Shown piece by piece: positions 43,301 through 55,082 of a stretch of 64,000 bases of DNA. Position 1 is the first letter of the stretch, and every line of letters begins with the position of its first letter. Made by a program: the position numbers and the translations under genes. The stretch is taken from NCBI RefSeq assembly GCF_000226095.1, contig NC_016477.1, positions 248,001-312,000 on the forward strand. Direction: 5' to 3'. The DNA comes from Thermothelomyces thermophilus ATCC 42464. Taxonomy: Eukaryota; Ascomycota; Sordariomycetes; Sordariales; Chaetomiaceae. Below the pieces are notes generated by a model, which saw only the letters and a program-made list of their open reading frames with translations, was not told where the DNA came from and searched no databases.

Positions 43301-44670
43301 GGCAGGTCAACGGCAAGGCGAGCCAGGCCTCTCTCCAAGGCAAAGGATCGGTTCAGAGCCTCAAGAGTTCGGTTTCCTCTACCGGTCGTCCCAAGGCATT
43401 GGAAATGGCAGCCAAGCGAAAGGAGCAGGAGGAGCGCGAGGCCCAGCGCAAGCGTGAGACCAAACAGGAAATGGAACGCAAGCGGGCGGCCCAGGAGGAA
43501 GAGCGTAGGCAAGAGCAGCAACGGAGAGCCGAGGCTGAGCGGCAGAAGGAGGAGGAGCGGAAGGCGGCTCAGCGGAGGGCGGCCATCGAAAAAGCCAAAC
43601 AGACGAAAGCGCCTCCTCCGGCCGTTAGGCCCCAGCCGAACGCTCCCCCGGAGTACGCCATAGCAGAGAAAGGGACGTTCCGACCACCCTCGCGATTGGG
43701 TTCCACGATGCATCAGGAAAGCCGGCTTGTCAACACGGTCCTGTCGGGCACGGCGAAGGGGTCCACCTCAAAGAGGCCGTTGCAACAAGACGCCGGCGAG
43801 GAGAGCTCCAGGTCGCAGCAGCAGCAGCAGCAGCGAGCCCTGCCGTCTTACCCTACGAAGGAGACGAAGCGCATGCGCATGAGCGAGGAGTTTGACGAGG
43901 ACCTGGACATGATGGACCACAACCCGCGGATCATCAAGGGCCCGCCCGTCAGGCCCTCTGGTGGCTTCAAGAAGGTAGGTGTCCCGGATCCCATAGGGCG
44001 GCAGCAACGTGCTAAACCGCTCGCGCAGGACCCGCAGCCCAAGTCGGCGTACAACAACGGCTACCCTCACGCGCCCCCGTCGAGTGCGAGCAGCAAGGAC
44101 CTCTTCAAGACGACGGTGACGGCGCAGCACAACAGCCACTCCAAGCCGACCCATCCGCTCGACATGGCGCAGTTCTCCAAGGGCGCCATCCCGTTCGCGC
44201 AGAATCCCAACGCACACCAGCAACAGCAACAGCACAAGACGCCGGCCCGCCCGATCGGCGGCGGCGGGATCCCCAAGTCCACCAAATCCGTCGCCCGCTC
44301 CTCCCCGCGCATGCTCAACGGCGAGTTGATCGAGCTCCCCGACATCCAGACGGACGACGACAGCGAGGACGACGACGGGCACATGCCGATCGCGGCCTGG
44401 GCCGACTCGCCGGCCCTGCGGGACGCGCTCCTGCGGCAGGAACGCGTCGACCCCATCCAGGTGTTTGGGCCGCCGGCGCCGCTCAACATGGAGGAGGTGT
44501 TCAGCAAGACCAAGGACCGGTTCCACAAGTTCCGGGCGCGCACGAGCAGCGCCAACTGGAGCGGGAGCGACCGCCTGACGGAGGAGGAGGTGCGGAGGGA
44601 CGCGGCGGCGAGAGACAAGATGAGGCGCGAGGGAGGATGGAGCTACGAGTTGAGCCGGGAGTTGGTTTAA
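40377..44670 (+). CDS. Inner centromere protein (INCENP/Sli15), chromosomal passenger complex
   Basis: Scaffold that binds and activates Aurora kinase (Ipl1/Ark1). Exons are 40377-40697, 40756-43974 and 44029-44670 (4182 nt, 1393 aa). The last intron (43975-44028, 54 nt) keeps the frame and has no stop, so a 1411-aa form is possible. The N-terminus (EERNAALSIARSEIEEFSYS, ARNEIDWLNEHMAEIF) fits the conserved helical centromere-targeting segment. A Ser/Pro-rich middle is followed by two strongly charged helices, at about 735-822 (repeated ERE/KER) and 986-1059, like the single-alpha-helix of animal INCENP. The C-terminal IN-box has IAAWADSPALRDALLRQ, DPIQVFGP and the Aurora-regulated TSS motif in RTSSANWSGSDRLT. 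The end YELSRELV is intact. Confidence 0.92.
43975..44028 (+). other. Probable frame-preserving 54-nt intron in INCENP gene
   Basis: It starts GTAGGT, has GCTAAAC as possible branch site about 15 nt before the 3' end, and ends GCAG. It contains no stop in frame, so splicing cannot be decided from sequence alone. Confidence 0.6.
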
Positions 44671-45469
44671 CGCGGTGGTGCGATCAGTATGGCATACGGA
44701 AGGGAATGGAATAATAATGGAGTCGAGGCGGGTCGGGTTGGCGGAGAGATGGGTTTGGCTCACATGGAATTGCATTGTTTCGGATTCGGGGGATGGTTGT
44801 GAAGGTTATTGTTTGGGACCTAATGCTTGCTTTGTTTTTTCTTTCTCCAGAGTTTGGGAGTACCTGGTTGCATTGGGATTGTTGGTCATACTCAGTGGAT
44901 AGACTTGGACGGTGAACGGTCAGGAAGTGGTCTTTTTGGAAGGGGGGGGGGGGGGGGGAGGTTGCGAATATAATACATGTTTCGATTTCTCCAAGCCCTG
45001 ATTTGATCCGCAGCTCATTATATCTATACATGAAGAACGCGGAAACTATGATATATTACTCCCTTGCTTCTGTCTGAGCAGAAGCATCAAGTTTCCTGTT
45101 ACCGCGATCAACGTGCTGAATAATATAGGAAGACCTTTTTCTTAAAGGAGAGAGAAACGCGCAATTAGATGTTGCGTCTCAAGGCTTGAAGTCCCGTGAG
45201 TTCTTGGCAGTCCGAGGCATAAGCACTTGGTTATGGTTATACGGCCGCTGTTGGCCAAGTCACTACTGTACACGAATGCTGTCTGTCCGTGTAATGTGCA
45301 AGTATATAACGTCAATCATACCCATGTCGGTCACATACCAAATTCGGCCACCAAATCTCCACCAATTTAAGCCCCTAAACGTATACTACCAAGATACTAA
45401 CATCGCAAGCCAGTTTACCACAAATTCCTCTTTTCTTATAATATTCGAAGTCTACTCTACCTTTTTAAC
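44671..45469. other. Intergenic transition into RIP-mutated DNA
   Basis: About 800 bp after the INCENP stop. It has ordinary composition at first, then rising AT. A 17-G run is at 44942-44958. The sequence becomes RIP-saturated from about 45470. No gene seen. Confidence 0.5.
44942..44958 (+). repeat. G17 homopolymer
   Basis: Uninterrupted run of seventeen G residues about 270 bp after the INCENP stop codon. Confidence 0.85.
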
Positions 45470-46371
45470 GATAGCTAACTTAAATCTTGATTAGGAAGGC
45501 TATATCTAAGCTATAATTCTAGCGCTCGAATAGAAAGATATCCTTAGTATTTAATAAGCCGCTATCCTCTTTAGAGTCCCCTGATTAACGCTTATAAACC
45601 GTCTTTCTAGTTAGTATAAGAGTATTCGAGCTTCTAGAGAGCTATAATAATGCCTATCGAATGTAGAAGAAGCTTCCTTTATTTAAGCTATCTATTAACT
45701 TAATACCTAGGGCTAGCTAATATCTATCTTGGCTATTAAGAATCTAGCTAGTTAACTCTTCCTTATAAAGAAGGATATAAAACCTCTTAGAAACTACTAA
45801 TATTCTAACTTCCTTATATACTATCTAAAGGTCCAGGACCTGTTTAATAGGCTTAGCCTAGGGGCTAGGGACCTCCTTAACCTTATAGACCAGTAGGACC
45901 CCGACCTACATACGCTATACGGCTAGGTTACTAGGGCCCCCCAAGGGGACTAACGTGGCCGGCCTTCTATAATAGACCTACTCTAGGCCTCGGCTAGGCT
46001 AGAAGCGACCTATAGGGATATCACGGAACGTGGGAAATCCGACTACTACCTATAGGCCTTAAACGTCTCCCTCTAGGGGACCAACAGGCCCGTACTAGCT
46101 AGCAAAGGGTAAGACTAGAAGAGCCTAGACGAGGAGGTAGCACGGGCCGAGGCGGCCTACCTCCTACTACGGCTTGGTAGGTAGGCCTCGGCCCTAGCCA
46201 GGCCTGTCTTCCGGGACCCGGAGGAGCTTCTACAGGCCTTCGACAGGCTTATAGAGGCCCTCGAGGAGATAGCTATAGTCTTAGCCCTGGCAAAGAAGGC
46301 TAGTACGGGCGGTAAACGAGCCTAATAGTAGACGAAGGAGGTTTAAGAGGCCTAGAAGAGAGCTAGGGAGG
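45470..46371 (+). mobile_element. RIP-mutated LINE, copy B, 5' segment
   Basis: Upstream part of the same LINE family as positions 1-2335. Reading through TAG/TAA stops gives an endonuclease-like segment with RPSIIDL near 45960, then the linker to the RT (ASALARPVFRDPEELLQAFDRLIEALEEIA near 46190-46280). The element continues at 53928 after the inserted LTR retrotransposon. Its 5' limit near 45470 is approximate. Confidence 0.7.
46367..46371 (+). repeat. Target-site duplication, left (GGAGG)
   Basis: GGAGG directly precedes the 5' LTR and is repeated right after the 3' LTR at 53928-53932. Confidence 0.8.
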
Positions 46372-46799
46372 TGTCACGAAAATATACATATAGGACGCCG
46401 CCTAAGCCGCCTCCCTAACAGGCCAATAGGACAGCAAGAATGATAGGCCAATCAGGACAGGATCACACTTAGCAAGAAATGATCCTAGTAAAGGATTACT
46501 AGCTTACAATGTAAGCCAGGTAAGCTAGTACAGAGGATCACCACGACTATTAGTAATCCTAGGATTATATATATATATAGATAGTCACTCGTTATAATAG
46601 ACTCTAGGAATTTACTAGTAATAGTAACCTATAATTATAGTACTTATACTAAGTACTGTTAACTACTATAAGAGATAACTCTAGTATTGTTATAAATCCT
46701 TTAGCTTTACCGAATCCCTTAGACGACCTATACGCTTATCCCGCTTAATCTACCTTTGTCTAAACCCTTTTAGAAGAAGTCTAAGTTAGGTTTATTACA
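46372..46799 (+). repeat. 5' LTR of chromovirus
   Basis: 428 bp, starting TGTCACGAA and ending TTACA (TG...CA ends). It matches 53500-53927 at identical length, with C/T and G/A differences as expected from RIP. The presumed primer-binding region follows at about 46800-46818. Confidence 0.9.
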
Positions 46800-49700
46800 T
46801 ATTGCTATCACTCTTTTTGTTCTATTATGGTTTAGGACGAAGGTAATTTCGACCTTGATATTAATATAACTATTAATGTTATAGCCGAATAGCTGCTTAC
46901 CTATCTTAGTTAACTCTAGTAGTAGATCTAGGAGTTAGACTAGAGAGATAAGGCTACTTAAGCTTAAATTAAGGAACTTGAGAACGGCGAAAAGCACTTG
47001 TAGAAGCTAGTTAACGAGGCTTATACTAAAATTAAGGTACTCAAAGGCGCTAAAGCGAGCCGTATTAAGATCGAACTACCTGGTAAATATAGAGGAACTA
47101 AGGAGGATCTTGTAAGGTTTCTAATAAACCTCTAATCCTACTTTTGGCTTAATAATAACAAGTTTCTAGACGATAAAGCCAAAGTCTTCTATATAGCTAT
47201 AAGACTAGAGGGCAAGGTACTTAGATGGTTCGAGCCTATATGGAATGACTATCTTACTAAGGAAGACGAAGATAACTAAGACGCGTTTATATAGGTAGTC
47301 TTTTAATTCTATAACCGTTTCGAAGAAGAGCTTTAGAAGGTCTTTAGCGATAAAGACGAGAAGATTTATATATAAGAAAGACTTACTAATCTCTAATAGA
47401 CTAAGTTAGTAGCCTCTTATATTATATAGTTTAGATAGGATATACTTAAGTCTTAGCTTAATGACGAGGTATTAATATAACTATTCTATAATGGCTCAAA
47501 GGAAAAGGTTAAAGATAAGCTATATAAATACGATTAGCCTAAGACCTTAGATAAATATATTATATAGACTATTAGAATCGATAATTGACTCTATATATAA
47601 AAGTAGCAGAAATAAGGTCAAATGAATAGAACTATAGTCAAGGCTAATGATAAGAAAAAATAAGTATATATTAGTACCTTATATAGGACGTATCTTAGGG
47701 CTATAGATATAGATATAGTATAGAAGTAAGATAGAAAGAAGATGACTAAAGACAAGTCTAACGTTATTTACTATAACTATAGAAAGAAAGGATACTATAA
47801 ATAAGAATATTAAAGCCTGAAGAAAGAATAGAAAATAGTCCCTAGAAAGGAAATTATAGTTATTAACGAAACTACTAAGGATATTATCGAAGTAGTAGCT
47901 ATAAGCTACGAAAATAGGGATAGCGATATAGATAGTCTTGGATGTAATAGCGATGGTAAAGACGAACAAGTACTATACTCTAAACTGGTCACTATAGACC
48001 TAGAGATAGGTCTTGCCGAGTAGGATATGGTAGGAGAGTATATACTACTAATTTCGATTCTCCTAGCCTTAAGGTAGTAGGGTTTTATAGTTATATAGAG
48101 GTAGGATAGATTATAGATAACCGATACCTAAGGAATCGAAAGACCTAGACCTAATGTTCTATTCCTCCAGGAATAAATCGAATGGTACTATAATAAAGTT
48201 TTCCGGCTTAATATAGAACTATACAAATGGGATAGACGCTTGATTTGACTTGCCTAGTAGAGCGATAAGATAAGGGACAAGATAAGGGAACTCTAACGTA
48301 TTGTAGAAACTATTAAAGGGGAACAGTCTGTGATATATAATAGGCCTGATAGCTATACCGAGTATTTTGATGACTAGTAACTTAGCTATAATATATGGAA
48401 CCTAGAGTACTAGTTTATATATATAAACTATAGAAAAGACGAATATACGTGGGAAAACTACTAGAAGAAACATTCCTACCTTAGTGTCAGGGTATCTATA
48501 GTCTATATATAGTGAGAAGGATTTAGGAAAGAGTTCTAATACCTTCTAGGTAACGTTATATAACTATACCCTTGATACGAGGTATACATATAAGTGCCCT
48601 AGTTCTAGTGTATATTATACGAATGCTAATACTACTTTCGCGACAAATTCGAAAATAATTACTAGCCGACCTAACAAGGAAATGAGGATAGAAGCCTCTG
48701 CCCTGTAGAATAGGTTTATAATGCCGGAAATAGAGCGGCCGAATTGCTCTAGAAGATCGAAGCCCGTGATCTAGAAGGTATTACGGTAGTTCTAAAACGA
48801 GCCTGGCCTAGGTACTACGGAATAGGACAAGATATATAGGACTCGTACTAGAGTAACGATTACCTCTATTATATAGACGAAAAGAAATCGCGAATTCGAG
48901 AGCTTTAGATAAAGCTATAGTATATATGATGGAAAGCAGAATAGACCTAATAGTAGGAAGCTATAAGCACTTAATAGCTTACGGAAATGAGTATAATTAA
49001 CGAAGCCGCTATTAGCTAAACAACCGAAGAGGTTAGTACTAACCTAGGGAATGGGTTAGGGCCCTTCAAGGGGCCTAAAAACTATTAATGCCTGTATAGT
49101 AGCAAGTAGTAGCATAGTATAGGAGGAACTGGCGTAAGAGACCACTATATTAAGACCTCCTAATAGAAATATAGGAAATTGCTATAATCTTTAGATAATA
49201 GTGGTAAGATAAGCGATTATAGATAATAGCATAATAGAAATAGTATAAAATGCTTGTACTAGTAGATAGTAGAGCAGAGATAAACCTAATTTTACTAATA
49301 CTTATAAATTAGCTATAGATACCCTGGAGAATAAGGTAAAAGTATAGTATAGTCAAAGGGCCATTTCTAATATAATAGGTATATAAAGAAACCGAACTAA
49401 TTAATATCATTATAATAGGGAAGACTATAGTAGTCGTATTTAGCATCATAGATATAGGTAACGATAAAGATATAATATTAGGATTACTATAATATAAAGA
49501 TTATAACCTAGACATTAGCTAGAAGAATAGTAGCTACCTACGACCTTAAATAGAGTCGTATTTAACTAGCGAGATAAGGAGTACGCAAGGATCGCGAGCA
49601 GACGATGCTTAAGGGAAGGCATGTCCTACAGATCTATTATAAGAGGCAGATAGTGGTAGGCAGACTACTATAGACTCTAGAAGAAGCGGTATAACGACAC

Positions 49701-52700
49701 CGACGTTACGATAGAAGGAACAAGCTAAACTGCCGATAGCTATTCTCTCCGTTGATAAATGCGGAGCATTATAACTAGAGTAGTAGGTTGAGACAGGAGA
49801 AATCGCTAGTATCGCTATAGATAGAACCAAGTTTGTATACTATTAGAAAACCAAGAAACGAGATAAGACTAGGGAAGTACCGAAGGAGTACGAGGGATAT
49901 CTAACATTCGAACCGAAACATCTGGAAGGATTACTAGAATATAGCCTATAGGATTACGAGATCAAGCTTAAGGAAGGAGTATAATTAAAGTTCTTTAAGA
50001 TTTACTATATAAGCTAGATATAGAACGAAGAACTTAAGCGATATTTAGAGGAGAATCTTTGAAGAGGATATATCTACCTATCGATATTGTTAGTAGGCTA
50101 TCTAATCCTGTTTATACCTAAGAAAGATAGAAAGCTATAGTTATATGTCGACTATTGGTAACTTAATAAATAGACTATGAAAAACTAATACCTGTTACTA
50201 CTAATCTTATAGCTCCGAGATTAGTTAGTAGGAGCCTAATATTTTATACGTCTTGACTTGCTATTAGCCTATAACTATATATAGATTAAAGAAGATAATA
50301 AGTAGGAAATGGCCTTTAGGATACCTTATAGCTATTATAAGTACCTTGTCATGCTATTTAGACTTATAAATGTATTAGTAACGTTCTAAGCCCTAATTAA
50401 TCAAGCTATCCGACCCTTTCTTGACAAATTTATAATATATTATCTCGATAATATACTTATCTTCTCTAAAATGATAGATAAACATTAGAAGTATATAAGA
50501 GTAGTATTAGATATATTATATATATATAAGCTATTAGTTAACAAGGAAAAGAGCGAATTCCACATTAGGAAAACGGTGTTTTTAGGATACGAAATATCCC
50601 TAGGATAAATCTAGATAGAACCCTTAAAGGTTAAAGCTATTAAGGATTAGCTATAACCGACGTTAGTCATAGAAGTACGAAGTTTTATCAGGTTTACGAA
50701 CTTCTACCGGATGTTTATTAGGAACTTTAGAGCGATCGTATAATCTTTATACAAACTTACCAAGAAGAACACTAAATTCTAATGGGAAGAGCAATATAAG
50801 TAAGCATTTATATAGATCCATAATACTATTACTAAAGATCTAGTACTAGTATTGCTAGACCTTAGGAAGCTATTCGAGGTAGAGACAGACGCTTTAGACT
50901 ATACTATCGGAGGACAATTGGGATAGCAAGATGAACAAGGGAAGCTATATCCTATAGCCTTCTTTTTAAAGAAGCTCGATAGACTATATCTTAATTATCT
51001 AATCTATAACAAAGAACTACTTACGATTGTCGAAGCTTTTAAGGAATGGCGACCATACCTTAATGGCACGATTAAACTAGTACAAGTATATATAGATTAT
51101 AAGAATTTGCGGTACTTTATAACGATAAAGGAGCTTAATGGATAACAAATACAATGGGCAGAATTCCTTATAGAATTCAATTTTAAGATCTATTATAAGA
51201 AGGGTAAAGAGAACGTACGAGTAGACGCCTTAAGTCAACGAATAGATCATATAGAAGGACAAACGGAAATAACGCCACCATTATTTAAGGAATGAATAGA
51301 CGGAACGCTATATTACAAAACGTAGATACCTGTAGAAGACGATCTACTTGACTTGTTCCTAGAATGTTGTATAATCTTTTGAGAAGAAAGGATTAATAAG
51401 ATATAATATTAAATAGTACCCGGACTAGTGGTACCTAATAGAGTAGAAGAAAGAGATAGGAAACTCTAGTACTAAGGTAAAGCATATATCTATAACGGGG
51501 ATCAATAGCTACGAATGATTTGAGAACTCTATAAATCGAAACTTGGAGGATATAAAGGAGTTACGAAGACTGTCGTATAGGTCAAAAAACACTACGACTT
51601 TCTATAGTTAATAGTACAAGTTAAGGAAGTCATACGGAACTACGACATCTATAATCAAAGCAAAACGGCACGATATAAGCTATATAGGCTACTTTAGCTA
51701 TTACTAATAGCTGACAAACTATAGAGTTTAGTTATAATAGACTTTATTACGAAACTACTAGAATCTAAGGACATAGCTATAGGGGTAATCTATAATAGTA
51801 TTCTTACTATAGTAAACTGCCTAACTAAATAGGTATACTTCTTTCTCTATAAGGAGTCCTAGATAGTAGAATAACTAGTAGACGTAATCTATTGGTAAGT
51901 CATATTAGTATACGCTTAGCTATGAGAATAGATCACCGACAGAGATACTAAGTTCGTATCGAAGTTCTGATAAGCATTAATGTAACGATTAGGCGTTAAT
52001 AGCAAGCTATTAACGGTATATTACCTATAGACTAATAGATAAATGGAGCGACTAAACCAAGTTATCAAGTAATACCTCCGTTCTTACGTCAACTACTAGT
52101 AAGATAACTAGGTCATGCTATTACTAATAGTATAACTCGCTTATAATATAACGCTAATAGAAACGACCAAAGTCATACCGTTCTTTACGAATTACAGATA
52201 TAAAATGGACCTTATACAAGGACTGGAGGTTATAGTGCCAAGAGTAGCAGTTAAAGTAGAATAGATATATATACTATATAAGAAGCTTAAAAAGGAACTC
52301 GAGTTTGTTAGAACCAGAATAAAGAACTACTATAACAAATATAGGCTCGAGAGACCTTACCTAGAGAGAGGAGACAAAGTCTATCTAATCGTATAGAACC
52401 TATAAACCAAACGACCAAGCATAAAGCTAGACCTTAAGAAGGTCGGACCCTTCGTTATCAAAGAACAAATTTTAATATCTAACTACTAACTATCATTACC
52501 GTTATCTATATAACTATAGATAGATGTTTTTTATATTTTACTTCCTAAACTAGCACCAAAGAACGCTAAGGTTGCTATACATATCAAAGTAGAGGACAAA
52601 GGGAAAGAATAGGACGTCAAAGAAATTCTAGATTTACATATTATTAATAGGGAACTATAGTATCTAATTAAATAGCTCGATTTTAGACTAGAGGATAACT

Positions 52701-53484
52701 TATAGGAATTAATCAAAAATTTAAACTGCCCTAAGAAACTAGAATAGTTCTACCACCAGAACCTAGATTAACTATAGGCATTAGCTTAGACAAAACGGCT
52801 AAGTCGGCCTCTAACAAATCTAGGCCTAAAGAGGACTAATCAAACGGGACATTAGCACCCTAGGACTATACGTCACTAATAATATATACCTCGGAATCCC
52901 GTACCCTCCGTTCTTTTACCTCTATTTCCTCTAGAGACTATATACCTCGACGAAATAGCTCGGAACCCCGCTCCTTTAAGAAACGTTTCTAGCGACGAAG
53001 ACAAGCTAATCGACCGATAGCTATCTAAAGTTAAGTCTAAAGAACGAAAAGGGCCTCTTTAGTATTAGCCTTTTCTTATTCTATATATTTCTATTTAAAT
53101 ATAATCTTCGTCACCATGAAAGATTAGCTATAAATATTAAGGTAATAAATAAGGCTATAAATAAGTAGACGCTACGTCGGAACCATTATAAGAACGACCC
53201 TAACGTATATACTCGCTATAGCGAGAAGAGCCTGACACTATACGACAAGCCAAGTTCTACTTAAAATACCATAAACATAGTATAACATCTACACTAGAAG
53301 AATTAATAAAAGAAGCAAGCATAGCACGCTATTAGGATTTCGAAGATCGACGCTTAGAGATACGATCTGCCATCTTGTCAGTCACTAGCAATATAGAAAA
53401 AGGGAAAAATTACAAGGTATACATAGAAAAGGACATTAGCGCTATTTAAAACGGCCTAAGATAGGCTTTCGGGTTAAAAGCCTT

Positions 53485-53494
53485 AAAGGAGGGG
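53485..53494 (+). other. Polypurine tract before 3' LTR
   Basis: AAAGGAGGGG five bases upstream of the 3' LTR, the expected plus-strand primer site of an LTR retrotransposon. Confidence 0.65.
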
Positions 53495-53499
53495 TATCG

Positions 53500-53927
53500 T
53501 GTCACGAAAATATATATATAGGACACTACCTAAGCTGCCTCTCTAATAGGCTAATAGGATAGTAGGAATAATAGGCTAATCAGGATAGGATCACACTTAG
53601 CAAGAAATGATCCTAGCAGAGGATCACTAGCTCACGATATAAGCTAGGTAAGCTAGTACGGAGGATTACCACGACTATTAGTGATCCTAGGATTATATAT
53701 ATATGTAGATAGTTACTCGTTATAGTGGACTCTAGGAGTTTACTAGTGATAGCAACCTACAATTACAGTACTTATATCAAGTACCGCTAACTACTATAAG
53801 AGATAACTCTAGTGTTGTTATAAACCCTTTGGCTTTACCGAATCCCTTAGACGACCTATATACTTGTCCTGCTTAATCTACCTTTGTCTGAACCCTTTCA
53901 GAAGAAGTCTGAGTTAGGTTCGTCATA
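53500..53927 (+). repeat. 3' LTR of chromovirus
   Basis: 428 bp, starting TGTCACGAA and ending TCATA; the final CA has become TA. It is the partner of 46372-46799. Confidence 0.9.
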
Positions 53928-53932
53928 GGAGG
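53928..53932 (+). repeat. Target-site duplication, right (GGAGG)
   Basis: Copy of the 5 bp at 46367-46371, directly after the 3' LTR. Confidence 0.8.
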
Positions 53933-55082
53933 TAGAGAGGGCCTATAGGGGTACCTTAAACCCTTATATATAGGAGGTACTTTGGCAGGCCCTATGGAAC
54001 TAGGCTAAGACTATTATAGCTATGAAGACTAAGAGCTAGAGAGCTATATTATAGGAGGTAACTAACCGGCCGGACCTGTTATAGGGGCTAAAGAGGTAGG
54101 TAAGGCTGTAAAGCTACCTACCGGTTAACCCTTTAAAGCTCTTAGCCTTTAAAGGGGGGCTTATAACCTACTAGTAGAAGGCTAGAGCACTGGCCGATAA
54201 GTTCTTTCCGAACCTAGAAGTAGACCTATCAGATATTAACGACCTGGATCTAAACGACCGCTAGGAGCCGAAGTTCGAAATAAGCTAAGAGGTTATAGTA
54301 GGCGACATTAAGGCAGTACTAGCTAGGGCGGCCCTATAGAAAGCCCTAGGGGAGGACCTCCTTTCTATAGGTCTATTAAAGGCCTATAGGTAGCTGCTCT
54401 ACTAGATACTAGCTAAACTAGCCTTAGAGAGCCTATAGCTAGGCTGTTTCCTAGTCTAGTTTAAAAGGGCTAAGACAATAGTTCTCTATAAGCCCGGCAA
54501 ACCCCTATAGGCCTACTTTACCCTAGGTAGCTATAGACCTATAGCACTCTTACTAATAGTAGGCAAGGTACTAGAGGCTATAGTCGCCTAGAAGGTAACG
54601 GCTGTTATAGAGGCCTATAGGCTTCTCCTGGCTAAATAAATAGGTAACTAGGAATATAGGTCTACTAAACTAGCTATCTGGCTCATTACGGCCTAGGTTT
54701 AGGAGGCTTAGAGGTATAAGGTAGCTACCTCCTTCCTATAGCTCGATATCTCAAGGGCTTTCGATACTATTAACTATACCTAGCTACTAGCCACTTTATA
54801 GAGCTAGGGCTTCCTAAAGTAGTTAATAATTTAGGTTAGGAAATAGCTATGGGATAAGGTAGCTATCCTTTACTTCGATAGCTAGGAAATAGAAAATATA
54901 GTAGTAAAGGCCAAGGTCTCCTAAGGGTTACCCCTCTCCCTTATACTATTTATCCTCTATATAGCCTCTCTTTACCAAGCCATTTACTAGGCTTGCCCTA
55001 TAGTTAGTTTAATAGGCTTCACCAATAATATTAACCTTCTAGCCTTTAGGAAGGCCAAGGAGGCCTATAATAGTAAGCTAGT
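53933..55082 (+). mobile_element. RIP-mutated LINE, copy B, RT segment
   Basis: Continuation of the LINE split by the chromovirus. From 54225 it is closely similar to positions 1-845 and includes the same RT blocks (LDISRAFDTINYT near 54740-54780; PLSLILFILYIASL near 54940-54975; FTNNINLLAF near 55015-55045). Similarity to copy A stops at about 55080, so the 3' half and the (TAA)n tail are missing. Confidence 0.8.

Larger units (their letters stand above)
46372..53927 (+). mobile_element. RIP-mutated Ty3/gypsy chromovirus, 7556 bp, nested in LINE copy B
   Basis: A full-length but inactivated LTR retrotransposon. Reading through RIP stops on the plus strand gives, in order: gag (about 46850-47700), a zinc knuckle at about 47770-47822 whose Cys codons now read Tyr, and an aspartic protease (VDSRAEINLI near 49260). 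Next come reverse transcriptase (PKKDRKLQLYVDYWQLN near 50110-50165, YLDNILIFS near 50440-50466), RNase H (ETDALDY to FFLKKLD, 50880-51000) and integrase (about 51500-52300). A chromodomain-like end follows at about 52610-52790 (EILDLHIINRELQYLIKQLDF). RT before integrase defines Ty3/gypsy; the terminal chromodomain places it among chromoviruses. Two equal LTRs and a 5-bp duplication show one clean insertion. Confidence 0.9.
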
